DNA of 64,000 bases from Nitrososphaerota archaeon (GTDB lineage Archaea; Thermoproteota; Nitrososphaeria; Nitrososphaerales; Gagatemarchaeaceae). Positions 28,680-37,267 of the stretch are shown piece by piece. The notes beneath the pieces were generated by a model. The model made no database searches. It had not been told where the DNA came from and saw only the letters and a program-made list of their open reading frames with translations. The position numbers and the translations under genes were made by a program. Each line of letters opens with the position of its first letter. Position 1 is the stretch's first letter. Location of the stretch: assembly GCA_016200045.1 (NCBI GenBank), contig JACQFN010000021.1:1-64000 (forward strand), written 5' to 3'.

Positions 28680-29757
28680 ATTCAGAGAGCGAACTTTGTT
28701 CTTCGGTTTTTGTGAACTCTGAGAGTCGGAGACCTGCCCTCCTGAGGTCCTTTCCGATCGATCCAGTCAAGGCACCGAAAAGCTCCCTGGTGCTCTCCCG
28801 GATGCTTGCCAAGTCGCTGACAGGGGTCTCGAAGCTCTTCCCCTTCGTCTTCGTCGTCAGGTCCGCCAGAATCCCGATGACGGCGAGGCTCTTGAACGAC
28901 CTGCCAGAAGCGGTCAACCGGACGCAAAGGTCTTCGATGGCCGAGTCCAACTGCCTGATTACCTCTTCTGGGTCCCTGGTGTCATTCTTCAATGTAACTA
29001 TCCGACCGAGTTGAGTGGGTTCTCGGGGGGTAACCGGTTCGTCGTCCTGACCGCTCGCCGCAGCCGTCAGGTACCTCGCCAGCTTCCTTCCTAGAGGTCC
29101 TTCCAATTCCGAAGCTTGAATTCGGGCAAGTTGGCCCAGCGTTTCGACCCCCTTCTCCTGAAGCACCGTGGCTGTCTTCGGGCCGACCCCTACGAGTCTT
29201 GAGACGGGGAGGGGAGAGAGAAATTCCGCAGTCGAATCAGGGAGGACGATCATCAGCCCTCCGGGTTTCGCTGAATCGGAGGCTAGTTTGGCTACTGCTT
29301 TGCTCCGACCAATTCCTACCGAGCAGGTCAGGCCCTCCTGGCTCGCGATTGTAGTCTTCATTTTCCTTCCGATTTTCTCCGCGGTCGCGTACGACCCACC
29401 GGCGGTCTTCGTCAAGTCTAGGAACGCCTCGTCTATCCCCGTCTGCTCGAGGAGTTCGGCTTCCCTTCCAAGACCCTGCATTATGCGTTCAGATATCGCT
29501 TCGTACTTTGGATGGTCCATCTTGATGATTACAGCATCCTTCCCCTCCAGCTTCCTTTTCGCGGTCACTATAGGCATCCCCGACTTTATGCCCAATCCCC
29601 TGGCCACGTAGTTGGCTGTGCTGACGACCCCGCTGGCGTCCGTCCTGCCGGAGAAGACACACACCAGGACCGGCTTTCCCTTTATCGACGGAGTCTGGAC
29701 TTCCTCGACTTGGGCATAGAAGTAGTCGAGGTCCAAGTGGCAGATGACCCTGGACAA
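28660..29757 (-). CDS. dpo4: DNA polymerase IV (Y family, Dpo4-like)
   Basis: HLDLDYFYAQVEE, SIDEAFLDLT-like TGIDEAFLDLT, LTCSVGIGRSKAVAKLASD. Confidence 0.95.
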   Translation of the reverse strand: MSRVICHLDLDYFYAQVEEVQTPSIKGKPVLVCVFSGRTDASGVVSTANYVARGLGIKSGMPIVTAKRKLEGKDAVIIKMDHPKYEAISERIMQGLGREAELLEQTGIDEAFLDLTKTAGGSYATAEKIGRKMKTTIASQEGLTCSVGIGRSKAVAKLASDSAKPGGLMIVLPDSTAEFLSPLPVSRLVGVGPKTATVLQEKGVETLGQLARIQASELEGPLGRKLARYLTAAASGQDDEPVTPREPTQLGRIVTLKNDTRDPEEVIRQLDSAIEDLCVRLTASGRSFKSLAVIGILADLTTKTKGKSFETPVSDLASIRESTRELFGALTGSIGKDLRRAGLRLSEFTKTEEQSSLSEYVDSDR

Positions 29758-29858
29758 CAGAGATTGGTCGACCTGAGTTCGCTTTAGGCTTTGTTTAGGG
29801 TGAGGTCGGCCGAATCTGACCTAATCTGACCTAGGCAGTTTTGATGGTGTTGGACAGC

Positions 29859-29903
29859 CTCTCGGACAGGAACCGGGGTTCGGACCCCGGCGAACGCCGA
29901 GAG
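29859..29903. other. Stacked hairpin, candidate structured RNA
   Basis: ctctcgg/ccgagag (7 bp) enclosing ccgggg/ccccgg (6 bp) with internal loop acaggaa/cgaacg. Confidence 0.45.
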
Positions 29904-29908
29904 AAGTT

Positions 29909-30274
29909 CTACCCTAGGACTTCATCGCATGCTTCGTGAGAACCCTCCTGCAGTGATGCGACAAAGCTGATTACCGCGCCCGGGGCGGGAGAAAGAGTCT
30001 TGATGAATGACATAAACCCCGGCATTCCCGTGGGAACCTCATCCGACGAGCCTGGCGGGGATATTCCCGTTGCCTCCTGACCCATGCAGCTTGCATTGGC
30101 GCTGGGAGCGGAGGCAAAGACAAGTGGGCTGGCCCCCATAATGATTGGGACAAGCGCGATGAGCATTGCGAGAATCGACAGAAAAGCGCCTTTTGTCGAC
30201 CTCTCCCTCGATTTGGAGCCGCGAAGGGGCTTCTTGACCCCTAGGCTTCGGACCCCGTTTGAGTGAATGGGCAT
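29909..30274 (-). CDS. Small exported or membrane protein
   Basis: Basic N-terminus plus hydrophobic segment. Confidence 0.45.
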   Translation of the reverse strand: MPIHSNGVRSLGVKKPLRGSKSRERSTKGAFLSILAMLIALVPIIMGASPLVFASAPSANASCMGQEATGISPPGSSDEVPTGMPGFMSFIKTLSPAPGAVISFVASLQEGSHEACDEVLG

Positions 30275-30714
30275 CAGCTTGCACCCCCGGAGGATTCGAC
30301 GACCTTCATGTAGCCGTCGAACACATGGCTGATTTCCTTCTCGAACTTGCTCCTGAAAAGCCGAGCCAGTAATGCGACGGCGAGCCCTTTCCCATCCATG
30401 GTCATCGATACCCTCGTCCCGCTAGGTATCTGGTCCAGGGTAAAGGTCGTTTTGCTCCCCTTGCCGTTACCTTCGGTTATCGAGCGGTCGATCCTGTCGG
30501 GAGGCGAGACAGACTCCTTCATTTTGTATCTGAAATGCCGCCCGGCCCAGAGCTCGTCGCAGAGTATGACCCGTGAAGTTCCTTCCATTCCAACTACCTC
30601 CATCTTCGCGAAGATTTCGGGGAACGTCTGGGGGAGTCTCTCTACTTGCATGAGGCTGTGGAAGACCTTCTCCCGGGGTGCCTTCACGTCCTGCATCCTA
30701 GCGTAACGAACCAC
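30274..30714 (-). CDS. SRPBCC (START/polyketide cyclase-like) domain protein
   Basis: KAPREKVFHSLMQVERLPQTFPEIFAKMEVV...GTRVSMTMDGKGLAVALLARLF. Confidence 0.75.
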   Translation of the reverse strand: MVRYARMQDVKAPREKVFHSLMQVERLPQTFPEIFAKMEVVGMEGTSRVILCDELWAGRHFRYKMKESVSPPDRIDRSITEGNGKGSKTTFTLDQIPSGTRVSMTMDGKGLAVALLARLFRSKFEKEISHVFDGYMKVVESSGGAS

Positions 30715-30820
30715 GCCTCGAGAGTGGGCCTACCCCATAATCTAGATTGGCGCAATCGGGGTGCCAGGGTGGGTAAGCTCGCACTTTTTACTAACCATTG
30801 CTGCACCACGTTGGTAAGAA

Positions 30821-31792
30821 TTGGATACCTCCGACGCCAGGCTCTTCTGCCTGCTCCGAGACTGTTACTTCGAGCCTACTTCCACCTCAGTCAGGAGGCC
30901 CGCGCATAAGGACGTCGCAAAGATGTTGCAGGTCGACCCAAGGACTGTGAAGGAGAGGGTCCGGAGCTGGGAAAGGAGAGGTTTCATCAAATACTACCAG
31001 TTAGTGCCGAACCACAGACTCCTGGGGATAAGGTCCACCTCCTTCCTCCTCGAAGTCGGTGATCCCCTGGCGAAGCCCAAAGTACTGGAAAGGATTAGCC
31101 TGGTTGACGGCGTGACCTCGGTCCTGGATTTCCTTGGGGAGGACCTCTTCGTCTGGGTCGCGTATCAGGATGACGAGGAACTTCAACGGAGGACTGCCCT
31201 TCTCGGTGAAATTTCAGGTAGCAGAAGGGTGGAGAGGTATCTGGACGAGCCCTTCGGTCCGGTCGACATGAAGCTGACACTGCTCGACTGGCAGATTATC
31301 CGGTCGATGAGGAACGACGCGATGAAGCCTGTGTCCCGGATGGCCAAGGAATTGAAGGTGACGCGCAAGACTGTCAGAGCCCATCTGGAAAGGTTGGTGG
31401 CGAGTAACGCCTTCTTCGTGCGAACCATTTTCGATGTCACGCGAGTGAAAGGGCTCATCTTCTTCGGCCTAGACGTCACCCTAGAAGAGGAAGGTAGGGA
31501 AGATGCCCTTCGGGAGCTTGACGCGGTGGTCACATGCTCGGTGAACTGCTTCGTCAGGATGGTGACCCGGTCTGGTAGGGCCTTCCTTGCTCTCTGGGCG
31601 GAGGATTTGCAGGGTGTAGAGAACAGTTTCCTGTCGGCTAGGCGAATTCGAGGAGTAAAGAAGGTCGACCTACTGCTTTACAAACGAGTTACCGAGCACC
31701 CGCAATTCTTCGACAAAATAATCGAGAAGAAGATTATTGAAGCAACCAAAAGAAGATCGTTCTTTCAACAGAGGCCTCGCGGCTCCCGTTGA
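30821..31792 (+). CDS. Lrp/AsnC-like regulator with two wHTH domains
   Basis: AHKDVAKMLQVDPRTVKERVRSWERRGFIKYYQLVPN and VSRMAKELKVTRKTVRAHLERLVASNAFF; TTG start. Confidence 0.8.
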   Translation: MDTSDARLFCLLRDCYFEPTSTSVRRPAHKDVAKMLQVDPRTVKERVRSWERRGFIKYYQLVPNHRLLGIRSTSFLLEVGDPLAKPKVLERISLVDGVTSVLDFLGEDLFVWVAYQDDEELQRRTALLGEISGSRRVERYLDEPFGPVDMKLTLLDWQIIRSMRNDAMKPVSRMAKELKVTRKTVRAHLERLVASNAFFVRTIFDVTRVKGLIFFGLDVTLEEEGREDALRELDAVVTCSVNCFVRMVTRSGRAFLALWAEDLQGVENSFLSARRIRGVKKVDLLLYKRVTEHPQFFDKIIEKKIIEATKRRSFFQQRPRGSR

Positions 31793-31879
31793 TGATGTTG
31801 GACGAGAATGCCGAATTGTGATGGGGGCGGTTCATTGCCTGTCTCATGCAATTCAGGTTGAGAGAGTGATGGTGTTGGA

Positions 31880-31989
31880 TGGGGTCGGCCGGATTTGAAC
31901 CAGCGGTCTCAAGCGCCCGAGGCTTGAAGCCTAGACCAGATTCACCCCGGTGATTCGAAGGTCGAGTCACCGGCCTAGCCGACGACCCC
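31880..31989 (-). tRNA. tRNA-Pro(CGG) with probable ~35-nt D-loop intron
   Basis: Acceptor ggggtcg/cgacccc, anticodon arm caagc-ctCGGgc-gcttg, T-arm gctgg-ttcaaat-ccggc; D-arm expanded by a segment with ccggtga/tcaccgg hairpin. Confidence 0.8.
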
Positions 31990-32753
31990 TCAGCCCGCCC
32001 TTCCAAGCTCGTCTTATATTCTATCATCGTGAAATCTCAGGAAGTGTGGCACGCAGAAGAAGGAATCGGGTTCGTCGTAGATTGCTTCTTTCTGCGGTGG
32101 TATCAGTAGCGGCTGTCTTAGGACTTGGTTACTATCTACTGGCGAATGGAGGAGGCCAAGACATCGAGATGGGGAAGCCGATAATTCTGTATGTGAATCA
32201 GGGAAACGGAATCGTAAACGGCTCAGGGTTCGGGACCATGTTGAGCTTCGCAACCTCGCACGGCTTCAACACGGTGTTCTTCCAGGTATACAGACATGGG
32301 GTCCTCCTATTCTCTACGACGACCTTGCGGTCTTTCGTCACGGAGTCACACAGTGAAAACCTGAGCTTCTACTTCTCATTGTACATCACGAATCGCTCCC
32401 AATCGCTGCCGGTTGCAATCTATGGATTGGGCGAGGATGGCATCAGCCTCGACATGTCCACCGTGGACCGGGCCGCTCAACGATCGCTTCTTGCCAGTCT
32501 GAATGCGACTTTCGCGGGGAGGACGGCCGTCACCACATACGACTTCGGTACCACGCTCAAGCCTGATTTGCTAGTCCTTGAAACCTACGGTTCTAACGAC
32601 CGGCAGTTCATCCAGCGCGGGATTATCGGGAGCGTTGAACCTGTTGCCACGACGGGGCAAGAGGATTATCAATCTCAGTATGGTTATGCCCTGCAGAACA
32701 GCGATGGCGTGATGGTCTTCGACTACTACGGACTGATGAGGATGAGATACTGA
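31950..32753 (+). CDS. Membrane-anchored extracytoplasmic protein (start probably ~32047)
   Basis: RRRRNRVRRRLLLSAVVSVAAVLGLGYYLL anchor; listed start overlaps tRNA-Pro. Confidence 0.6.
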   Translation: MIRRSSHRPSRRPLSPPFQARLIFYHREISGSVARRRRNRVRRRLLLSAVVSVAAVLGLGYYLLANGGGQDIEMGKPIILYVNQGNGIVNGSGFGTMLSFATSHGFNTVFFQVYRHGVLLFSTTTLRSFVTESHSENLSFYFSLYITNRSQSLPVAIYGLGEDGISLDMSTVDRAAQRSLLASLNATFAGRTAVTTYDFGTTLKPDLLVLETYGSNDRQFIQRGIIGSVEPVATTGQEDYQSQYGYALQNSDGVMVFDYYGLMRMRY

Positions 32754-32849
32754 CAGGTGTGAGTTCCCTTGTTCCTGAAGGGCGCGGTAGCCCATTCGCA
32801 TCGAGAGGATTGAGGGTCGGTCAATAAATAGCCGGCCGTCCTAATCGTC

Positions 32850-33092
32850 ATGTTGTTCGCGGGGTGCTGTTCGGCAGAAACGTGCGGAGAAGGAGATTGT
32901 CTCCAACTTACAGAGAGGGAGGCGATGGTCTGCGTCACCGTGTGCTCGAGCGAGGAGCCTGTGGGCTTTGGCTCAATCAGGTCGAGGCTCGGCTACCATC
33001 AGGAAGTTGTCTCAAGAATCCTCAGGCGCCTGGTGAAGTACGGGGCCATAGAGAAGGTCAGCGGGAAGTACAGAAGGAAGGCCGGTCAATAA
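32850..33092 (+). CDS. Small wHTH protein
   Basis: FGSIRSRLGYHQEVVSRILRRLVKYGAIEKVSGKYRRK. Confidence 0.65.
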   Translation: MLFAGCCSAETCGEGDCLQLTEREAMVCVTVCSSEEPVGFGSIRSRLGYHQEVVSRILRRLVKYGAIEKVSGKYRRKAGQ

Positions 33093-33268
33093 TTACGTCT
33101 ACGTCCTAGGGACTGCCGAGGTGAGAGGCTTTGGTGTGCTGCTGCTGTTGCTGCTCAGGCTGTTGTCCTGGGCAGGCTGAAGAAGGCAAGACCGGACCCT
33201 CCTGAGACAATCCAGACGCCTTGCAAAAGCGAGCGTTTATAGCCCGAGCACGAGCGCAATTCCTGTTC

Positions 33269-33553
33269 TTGTCTGAAGAGAGGAAGACGGTCATCGTCGG
33301 ACAATCGAAGCCGCTCCTGAACTATGTGACGGCTTGCATCACAATGTTCAACGGTGGGGCGAAGCAGGTCGTCCTCAGGGCAAGGGGCGAGGCGATCAAC
33401 ATGTCGGTGGATGTCGCCCAGATGCTCAAGAAGCGCTTCATCAGTAACGTCCAGATTTCCAACATAACAATCGATGGCGAGAACGTAACTTCGCGGGACG
33501 GAAGGCAGCTGAACCTTCCTGTCCTTGAGATAGAACTCTCAATCCCACAGTAA
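33269..33553 (+). CDS. alba: Alba chromatin protein
   Basis: VIVGQSKPLLNYVTACITMFNGGAKQVVLRARGEAINMSVDVAQMLKKRF. Confidence 0.93.
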   Translation: MSEERKTVIVGQSKPLLNYVTACITMFNGGAKQVVLRARGEAINMSVDVAQMLKKRFISNVQISNITIDGENVTSRDGRQLNLPVLEIELSIPQ

Positions 33554-33593
33554 GTATTTTACCCCGGCGATTCAGGCGGGCCTGAGTTCTCTA

Positions 33594-34946
33594 ATGAAGG
33601 CCAGAAAGTTCGCGAAGGTTTCAACGAAGCTCCCTGGTGTAAAGGCCGCTGCCGTCGTCAAGAGGACGGCCGAGTATGTCTCTCCTTCAATCTCGCGTTT
33701 CTATCCTCTAGTCGTCGAATCGGCGCACGGATCTCTGGTGAAGGACGTGGACGGGAACCAATTCATCGATTTTTCGTCTGGAATCGCGGTCCTTGCGACG
33801 GGTTCGACTCACCCGAAGGTGGTAAAGGCGATTCAGGAGCAGGCGGAGAAATTTGTGCACTTTTCGTACACAGATTTCTATTACGAGAATCTGGTCGAGC
33901 TGTCCGAAAAACTGGTCTCCATGGCGCCGGGCGAGTTCGCCAAGATGGTCTACTATGGGAACAGCGGGGCTGAGGCCATCGAGGCAGCGATGAAGCTGAC
34001 CCGAAACTACACCAGAAGGCCACTCTTTCTGTCTCATTCCGGAGCGTTCCACGGGCGGACGATGGGAGCTCTGAGTCTCACCGCCAGCAAGCCCATCCAG
34101 AGGAAGGGGGCGCTCCCCCTGGTCCCCGACACCGTGCATTTCCCTTTCCCATACTGTTACAGGTGTCCCTGGAAGCAGACCTTCCCTGAATGCGATTACT
34201 ACTGCATCGATTATTTCAAGGAACAGTATCTCGAAAAGTTCGTCCCGGTCGACGAAGTCGCTGCGTACTTCTTCGAACCGATTCAGGGTGAAGGCGGTTA
34301 CGTCGTCCCTCCTCCGGAATACTTCCGCAAGATGGAGTTCTTGAGAAGAGAAGGGGTCGTCTTCGTCTCCGATGAGATTCAGACCGGAGTCGGGAGGACC
34401 GGAAAGTTCCTCGGCATCGAGCACTTCGGAATCGTCCCCGACGTGGTGGCGATTGCCAAAGGGATAGCTTCCGGGCTTCCGCTCAGCGCGACCCTGGCCA
34501 AGGCGAAGATCATGGAGAGCTGGAAGCCGGGACAGCATGCCTCGACTTTCGGCGCGAACCCCGTGGCCGTCCAGGCGGCGCTTGCGACGTTGGACGTTAT
34601 GAAGTCGGAGAGGCTGATGGAGAACGCCAAGAAGATGGGCGCCAGGGCGATGAAGAGGTTACGGGAATTGAAGGACAAATACGAAATCGTAGGGGACGTC
34701 AGGGGACTAGGCTTGTTCATCGGGGTCGAGATAGTGAAGGACAAGATGACGAAAGCAAGGGGCGAGAAGGAGGCTGGCCAGATCATCGAATACTGTTTCC
34801 GGCATGGGTTGCTGGCAATAACGGCCGGCAGGAACACAATCAGGGTCATACCGCCCCTGACTACTTCGGAGGAGGAGCTCGACGAAGGGTTGGACATCCT
34901 CGAAGAGGGAATAGCACAGATAAACTCCGTAGTCGCGAAAGCATAG
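33594..34946 (+). CDS. Class-III aminotransferase (GabT/ArgD family)
   Basis: GNSGAEAIEAAMKLTR, FVSDEIQTGVGRTGKF, AIAKGIASGLPLSA. Confidence 0.92.
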   Translation: MKARKFAKVSTKLPGVKAAAVVKRTAEYVSPSISRFYPLVVESAHGSLVKDVDGNQFIDFSSGIAVLATGSTHPKVVKAIQEQAEKFVHFSYTDFYYENLVELSEKLVSMAPGEFAKMVYYGNSGAEAIEAAMKLTRNYTRRPLFLSHSGAFHGRTMGALSLTASKPIQRKGALPLVPDTVHFPFPYCYRCPWKQTFPECDYYCIDYFKEQYLEKFVPVDEVAAYFFEPIQGEGGYVVPPPEYFRKMEFLRREGVVFVSDEIQTGVGRTGKFLGIEHFGIVPDVVAIAKGIASGLPLSATLAKAKIMESWKPGQHASTFGANPVAVQAALATLDVMKSERLMENAKKMGARAMKRLRELKDKYEIVGDVRGLGLFIGVEIVKDKMTKARGEKEAGQIIEYCFRHGLLAITAGRNTIRVIPPLTTSEEELDEGLDILEEGIAQINSVVAKA

Positions 34947-34949
34947 GGC

Positions 34950-36353
34950 ATGCCAGACTTCGAGGCACTCGTCGGCGAACTCCTCAAGAATAGGCCCGAG
35001 TTGACGAGAGACGAACTTCAGCGACGGATTGAGGAGAAGAAGAGGACGGTGGGTGCGGGATACCTGACGGACCAAGGAGCGCTGTACCTCTTGGCGGGGG
35101 AGTTCGGGGTCCCCTTGCAGGCTGCGCCTGCGTCCGACATGACAATCAAGGATCTCTACATCGGAGCCAACGACCTGACGGTCACAGCCAGGGTGCTTGC
35201 AGTTTACCCGCCTGCGACGTACACGAAGAAGAAGGACGGCAGCAAGGGAAAGTACCGAAGGCTGGCGCTGTTTGACGGAAACCAATCGGCAAGATTGACG
35301 GTCTGGGACCAGCAGGTAGACGAGATCGAGAGGCTGGGGTTGGAGCCGGACGCACCCGTCAGAGTGGTAAGCGCATACGTCAGGCAGGGTCTCGACGGCA
35401 AGCCGAACCTCAACCTAGGGAGCCGCGGCAAAATCGAACTGGTAGTCGACAGCAAAGTGACTGACAGGCTGAAGACCCTATCCGACGCATCGGAGAGGCT
35501 GGCGAAGATTTCCCAGGAGAGGCGGTTCGTGGGCGTGGAATGCGTAGTGAAGTCGGAGCCTCGATATTCTGAGTTCGTCAGGTCGGACGGATCGCAAGGA
35601 TCGCTGTTCCAATTCGGGGCGACTGCTCAGGGAGGCAAGGACGAGGCCAGGGTTGTAATCTGGAGTCCGTCAGAGCGCCCCGATCTCCGGCCGGGTCAGA
35701 AGGTGGTCGTCACTAACCTTCGGTCGAGGAGGACCGCCGCAGGAGACTTCGAGCTGTACGGAGACGCAGGTACGGTAATCCTAGCCGCACCGAAGAAACG
35801 GGCGATGGAGTTGAGGGTGGTGTCCGTCTCGGAGTCGCCTCAAGGAAAGTCAGTCCTGGCGCTCGGCCCGGACAAGAAGGTGAGAATGATTTCAATCGGC
35901 AAGGGGGTCGTCGTGCCGATCAAGGGCGACATAGCGTTGGTGTCGGCGGACAGCGAGTCCGGGGGTGTCCTCGTCTGCAGCACCCCCGAGTCGGTCTTGA
36001 TAACTCACGAGGGTACCGTACCGGATGCGGCCGGACTGACGACGAAGCTGAAGGATGCAAGAGAAGAGAACGCACAGGTCATGGTGGAGGTCATCGCCCT
36101 GTCCCAAGGGAGCGTCGACGACGTGCGGCTCAGGGACGGGTCGACGGCCAGGCTAGGAGAATTTCTGGTCGGGGACGACACGGGGGAAATGAGGGTGGTC
36201 GGGTGGAGGGAGCAGTCGGACAAGATCCCGGGGATCCAACCGGGGGAACGGGTCAGGATAGTCGGAGCAACCGTCAAGGCGACAAAGATGGGAGGCTGGA
36301 ACCTCCAACTCTCCGGGACAAGCGTGGTCGAGCGGCTCAGGGCCCGCGACTAG
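34950..36353 (+). CDS. RPA-like single-stranded DNA-binding protein (multiple OB folds)
   Basis: Repeated OB-fold segments, e.g. ARVLAVYPPATYTKKKDGSKGKYRRLALFDGNQSARLTVWD. Confidence 0.85.
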   Translation: MPDFEALVGELLKNRPELTRDELQRRIEEKKRTVGAGYLTDQGALYLLAGEFGVPLQAAPASDMTIKDLYIGANDLTVTARVLAVYPPATYTKKKDGSKGKYRRLALFDGNQSARLTVWDQQVDEIERLGLEPDAPVRVVSAYVRQGLDGKPNLNLGSRGKIELVVDSKVTDRLKTLSDASERLAKISQERRFVGVECVVKSEPRYSEFVRSDGSQGSLFQFGATAQGGKDEARVVIWSPSERPDLRPGQKVVVTNLRSRRTAAGDFELYGDAGTVILAAPKKRAMELRVVSVSESPQGKSVLALGPDKKVRMISIGKGVVVPIKGDIALVSADSESGGVLVCSTPESVLITHEGTVPDAAGLTTKLKDAREENAQVMVEVIALSQGSVDDVRLRDGSTARLGEFLVGDDTGEMRVVGWREQSDKIPGIQPGERVRIVGATVKATKMGGWNLQLSGTSVVERLRARD

Positions 36354-36550
36354 GTCTTCGAGCGTCTTAGGGCTTCGTACTCGTAAACGAACACCACAAT
36401 GAGCCCTATGATGAATAGGACTATCATAGTCGTGCTGAGGAAGCTGTAGTAGCTCCCGATGTCAAGGAAGGGCATGTGCACCGTTGGACCGGCGAGCCGG
36501 AGTGCGATATTAAGGGTTACGAGGAGTGCCGGGGGCGGGACTCTCGTCAT
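36350..36550 (-). CDS. Small membrane protein, 66 aa (overlaps tRNA-Met at its start)
   Basis: One long hydrophobic segment; N-terminus overlaps the tRNA, so true start is later. Confidence 0.4.
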   Translation of the reverse strand: MTRVPPPALLVTLNIALRLAGPTVHMPFLDIGSYYSFLSTTMIVLFIIGLIVVFVYEYEALRRSKT

Positions 36551-36655
36551 CCAGATTCGAGCCCGCGATCTCCGGATTTCGCATCCGAGCCTGGATTATG
36601 AGTGACGCCCACAAGAGCGTGCCCGGCGCAATAGACCAGGCTGTGCTACCCCGGC
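36527..36655 (-). tRNA. Elongator tRNA-Met(CAT) with three introns (~19, ~19 and ~15 nt)
   Basis: Removing 53 nt gives canonical gccggggtagcacagcctggtctattgcgccgggctCATaatccggagatcgcgggctcgaatcccgcccccggca (76 nt). Confidence 0.88.
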
Positions 36656-36764
36656 ATCCACGCAGACGCCCTTGGATTGAGATTAAAAGACTCGCGGACA
36701 CGACGGACCTGAGACGAGGATTCCTTCAACGATTAAAAACCGCACTCGGTCGGTCTGCATTCGA

Positions 36765-36838
36765 GCCTCGATAGCTCAGCTGGCCAGAGCGTTGCCTTGG
36801 TAAGGCAAAGGTCGTGGGTCCGAATCCCACTCGAGGCT
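36765..36838 (+). tRNA. tRNA-Thr(GGT)
   Basis: Acceptor gcctcga/tcgaggc, anticodon arm ttgcc-ttGGTaa-ggcaa. Confidence 0.94.
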
Positions 36839-36878
36839 TCATACGAAGGCTTTTCACGGACATGGGTTCCCGCGGGGT

Positions 36879-37265
36879 ATGGCCGTCCTGAAAACGCGCG
36901 AGATGGAGTTCCTAAGAGCCCACGAAGTTTGCAGGTTCGCCACCGCGTCCAAGGGCGCCAAGCCGCATGTCGTTCCGGTAGTGTATGCCGTCGACGGGGG
37001 AGACATCATAATCGCGGTGGATTACGGGACCAGGAAACTGAAGAACCTCAGGGAGAACAGGGAGGTCAGTCTGGTGGTCGACGAATACCGGCCCAACCGT
37101 GGACTTATGGTCGAGGGCGTGTGCGAAATCTACGAGCGCGGAATGGAGTATCTCCGCCTCCTTCAGATTCTGTTCGACCGCTTCGACTTCTACAGGCGGG
37201 ACCCTTGGGGAGAGGGGGAGTCCCCCATCATCAGGGTGGTCCCCACGAAGGCCGTCATATGGTAG
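36879..37265 (+). CDS. Pyridoxamine 5'-phosphate oxidase-like (split beta-barrel) protein
   Basis: CRFATASKGAKPHVVPVVYAVDGGDIIIAVDYGTRKLKNLRENREVSLVVDEY. Confidence 0.85.
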   Translation: MAVLKTREMEFLRAHEVCRFATASKGAKPHVVPVVYAVDGGDIIIAVDYGTRKLKNLRENREVSLVVDEYRPNRGLMVEGVCEIYERGMEYLRLLQILFDRFDFYRRDPWGEGESPIIRVVPTKAVIW

Positions 37266-37267
37266 CG

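Noticed and set aside
31880-31989. Possible selenocysteine tRNA (TCA-like loop cTTCAag in the minus-strand sequence)
   Set aside because: That stem has a mismatch and leaves no proper D-arm. The caagc-ctCGGgc-gcttg arm gives a perfect anticodon stem and a standard 5-nt variable loop, so tRNA-Pro(CGG) is far better.
33106-33294. Poly-Gln ORF / CTG-rich tract upstream of alba
   Set aside because: Short, antisense to the alba start, with simple-sequence composition. Could also encode a ~20-aa Leu-rich peptide on the plus strand, but there is no supporting evidence.
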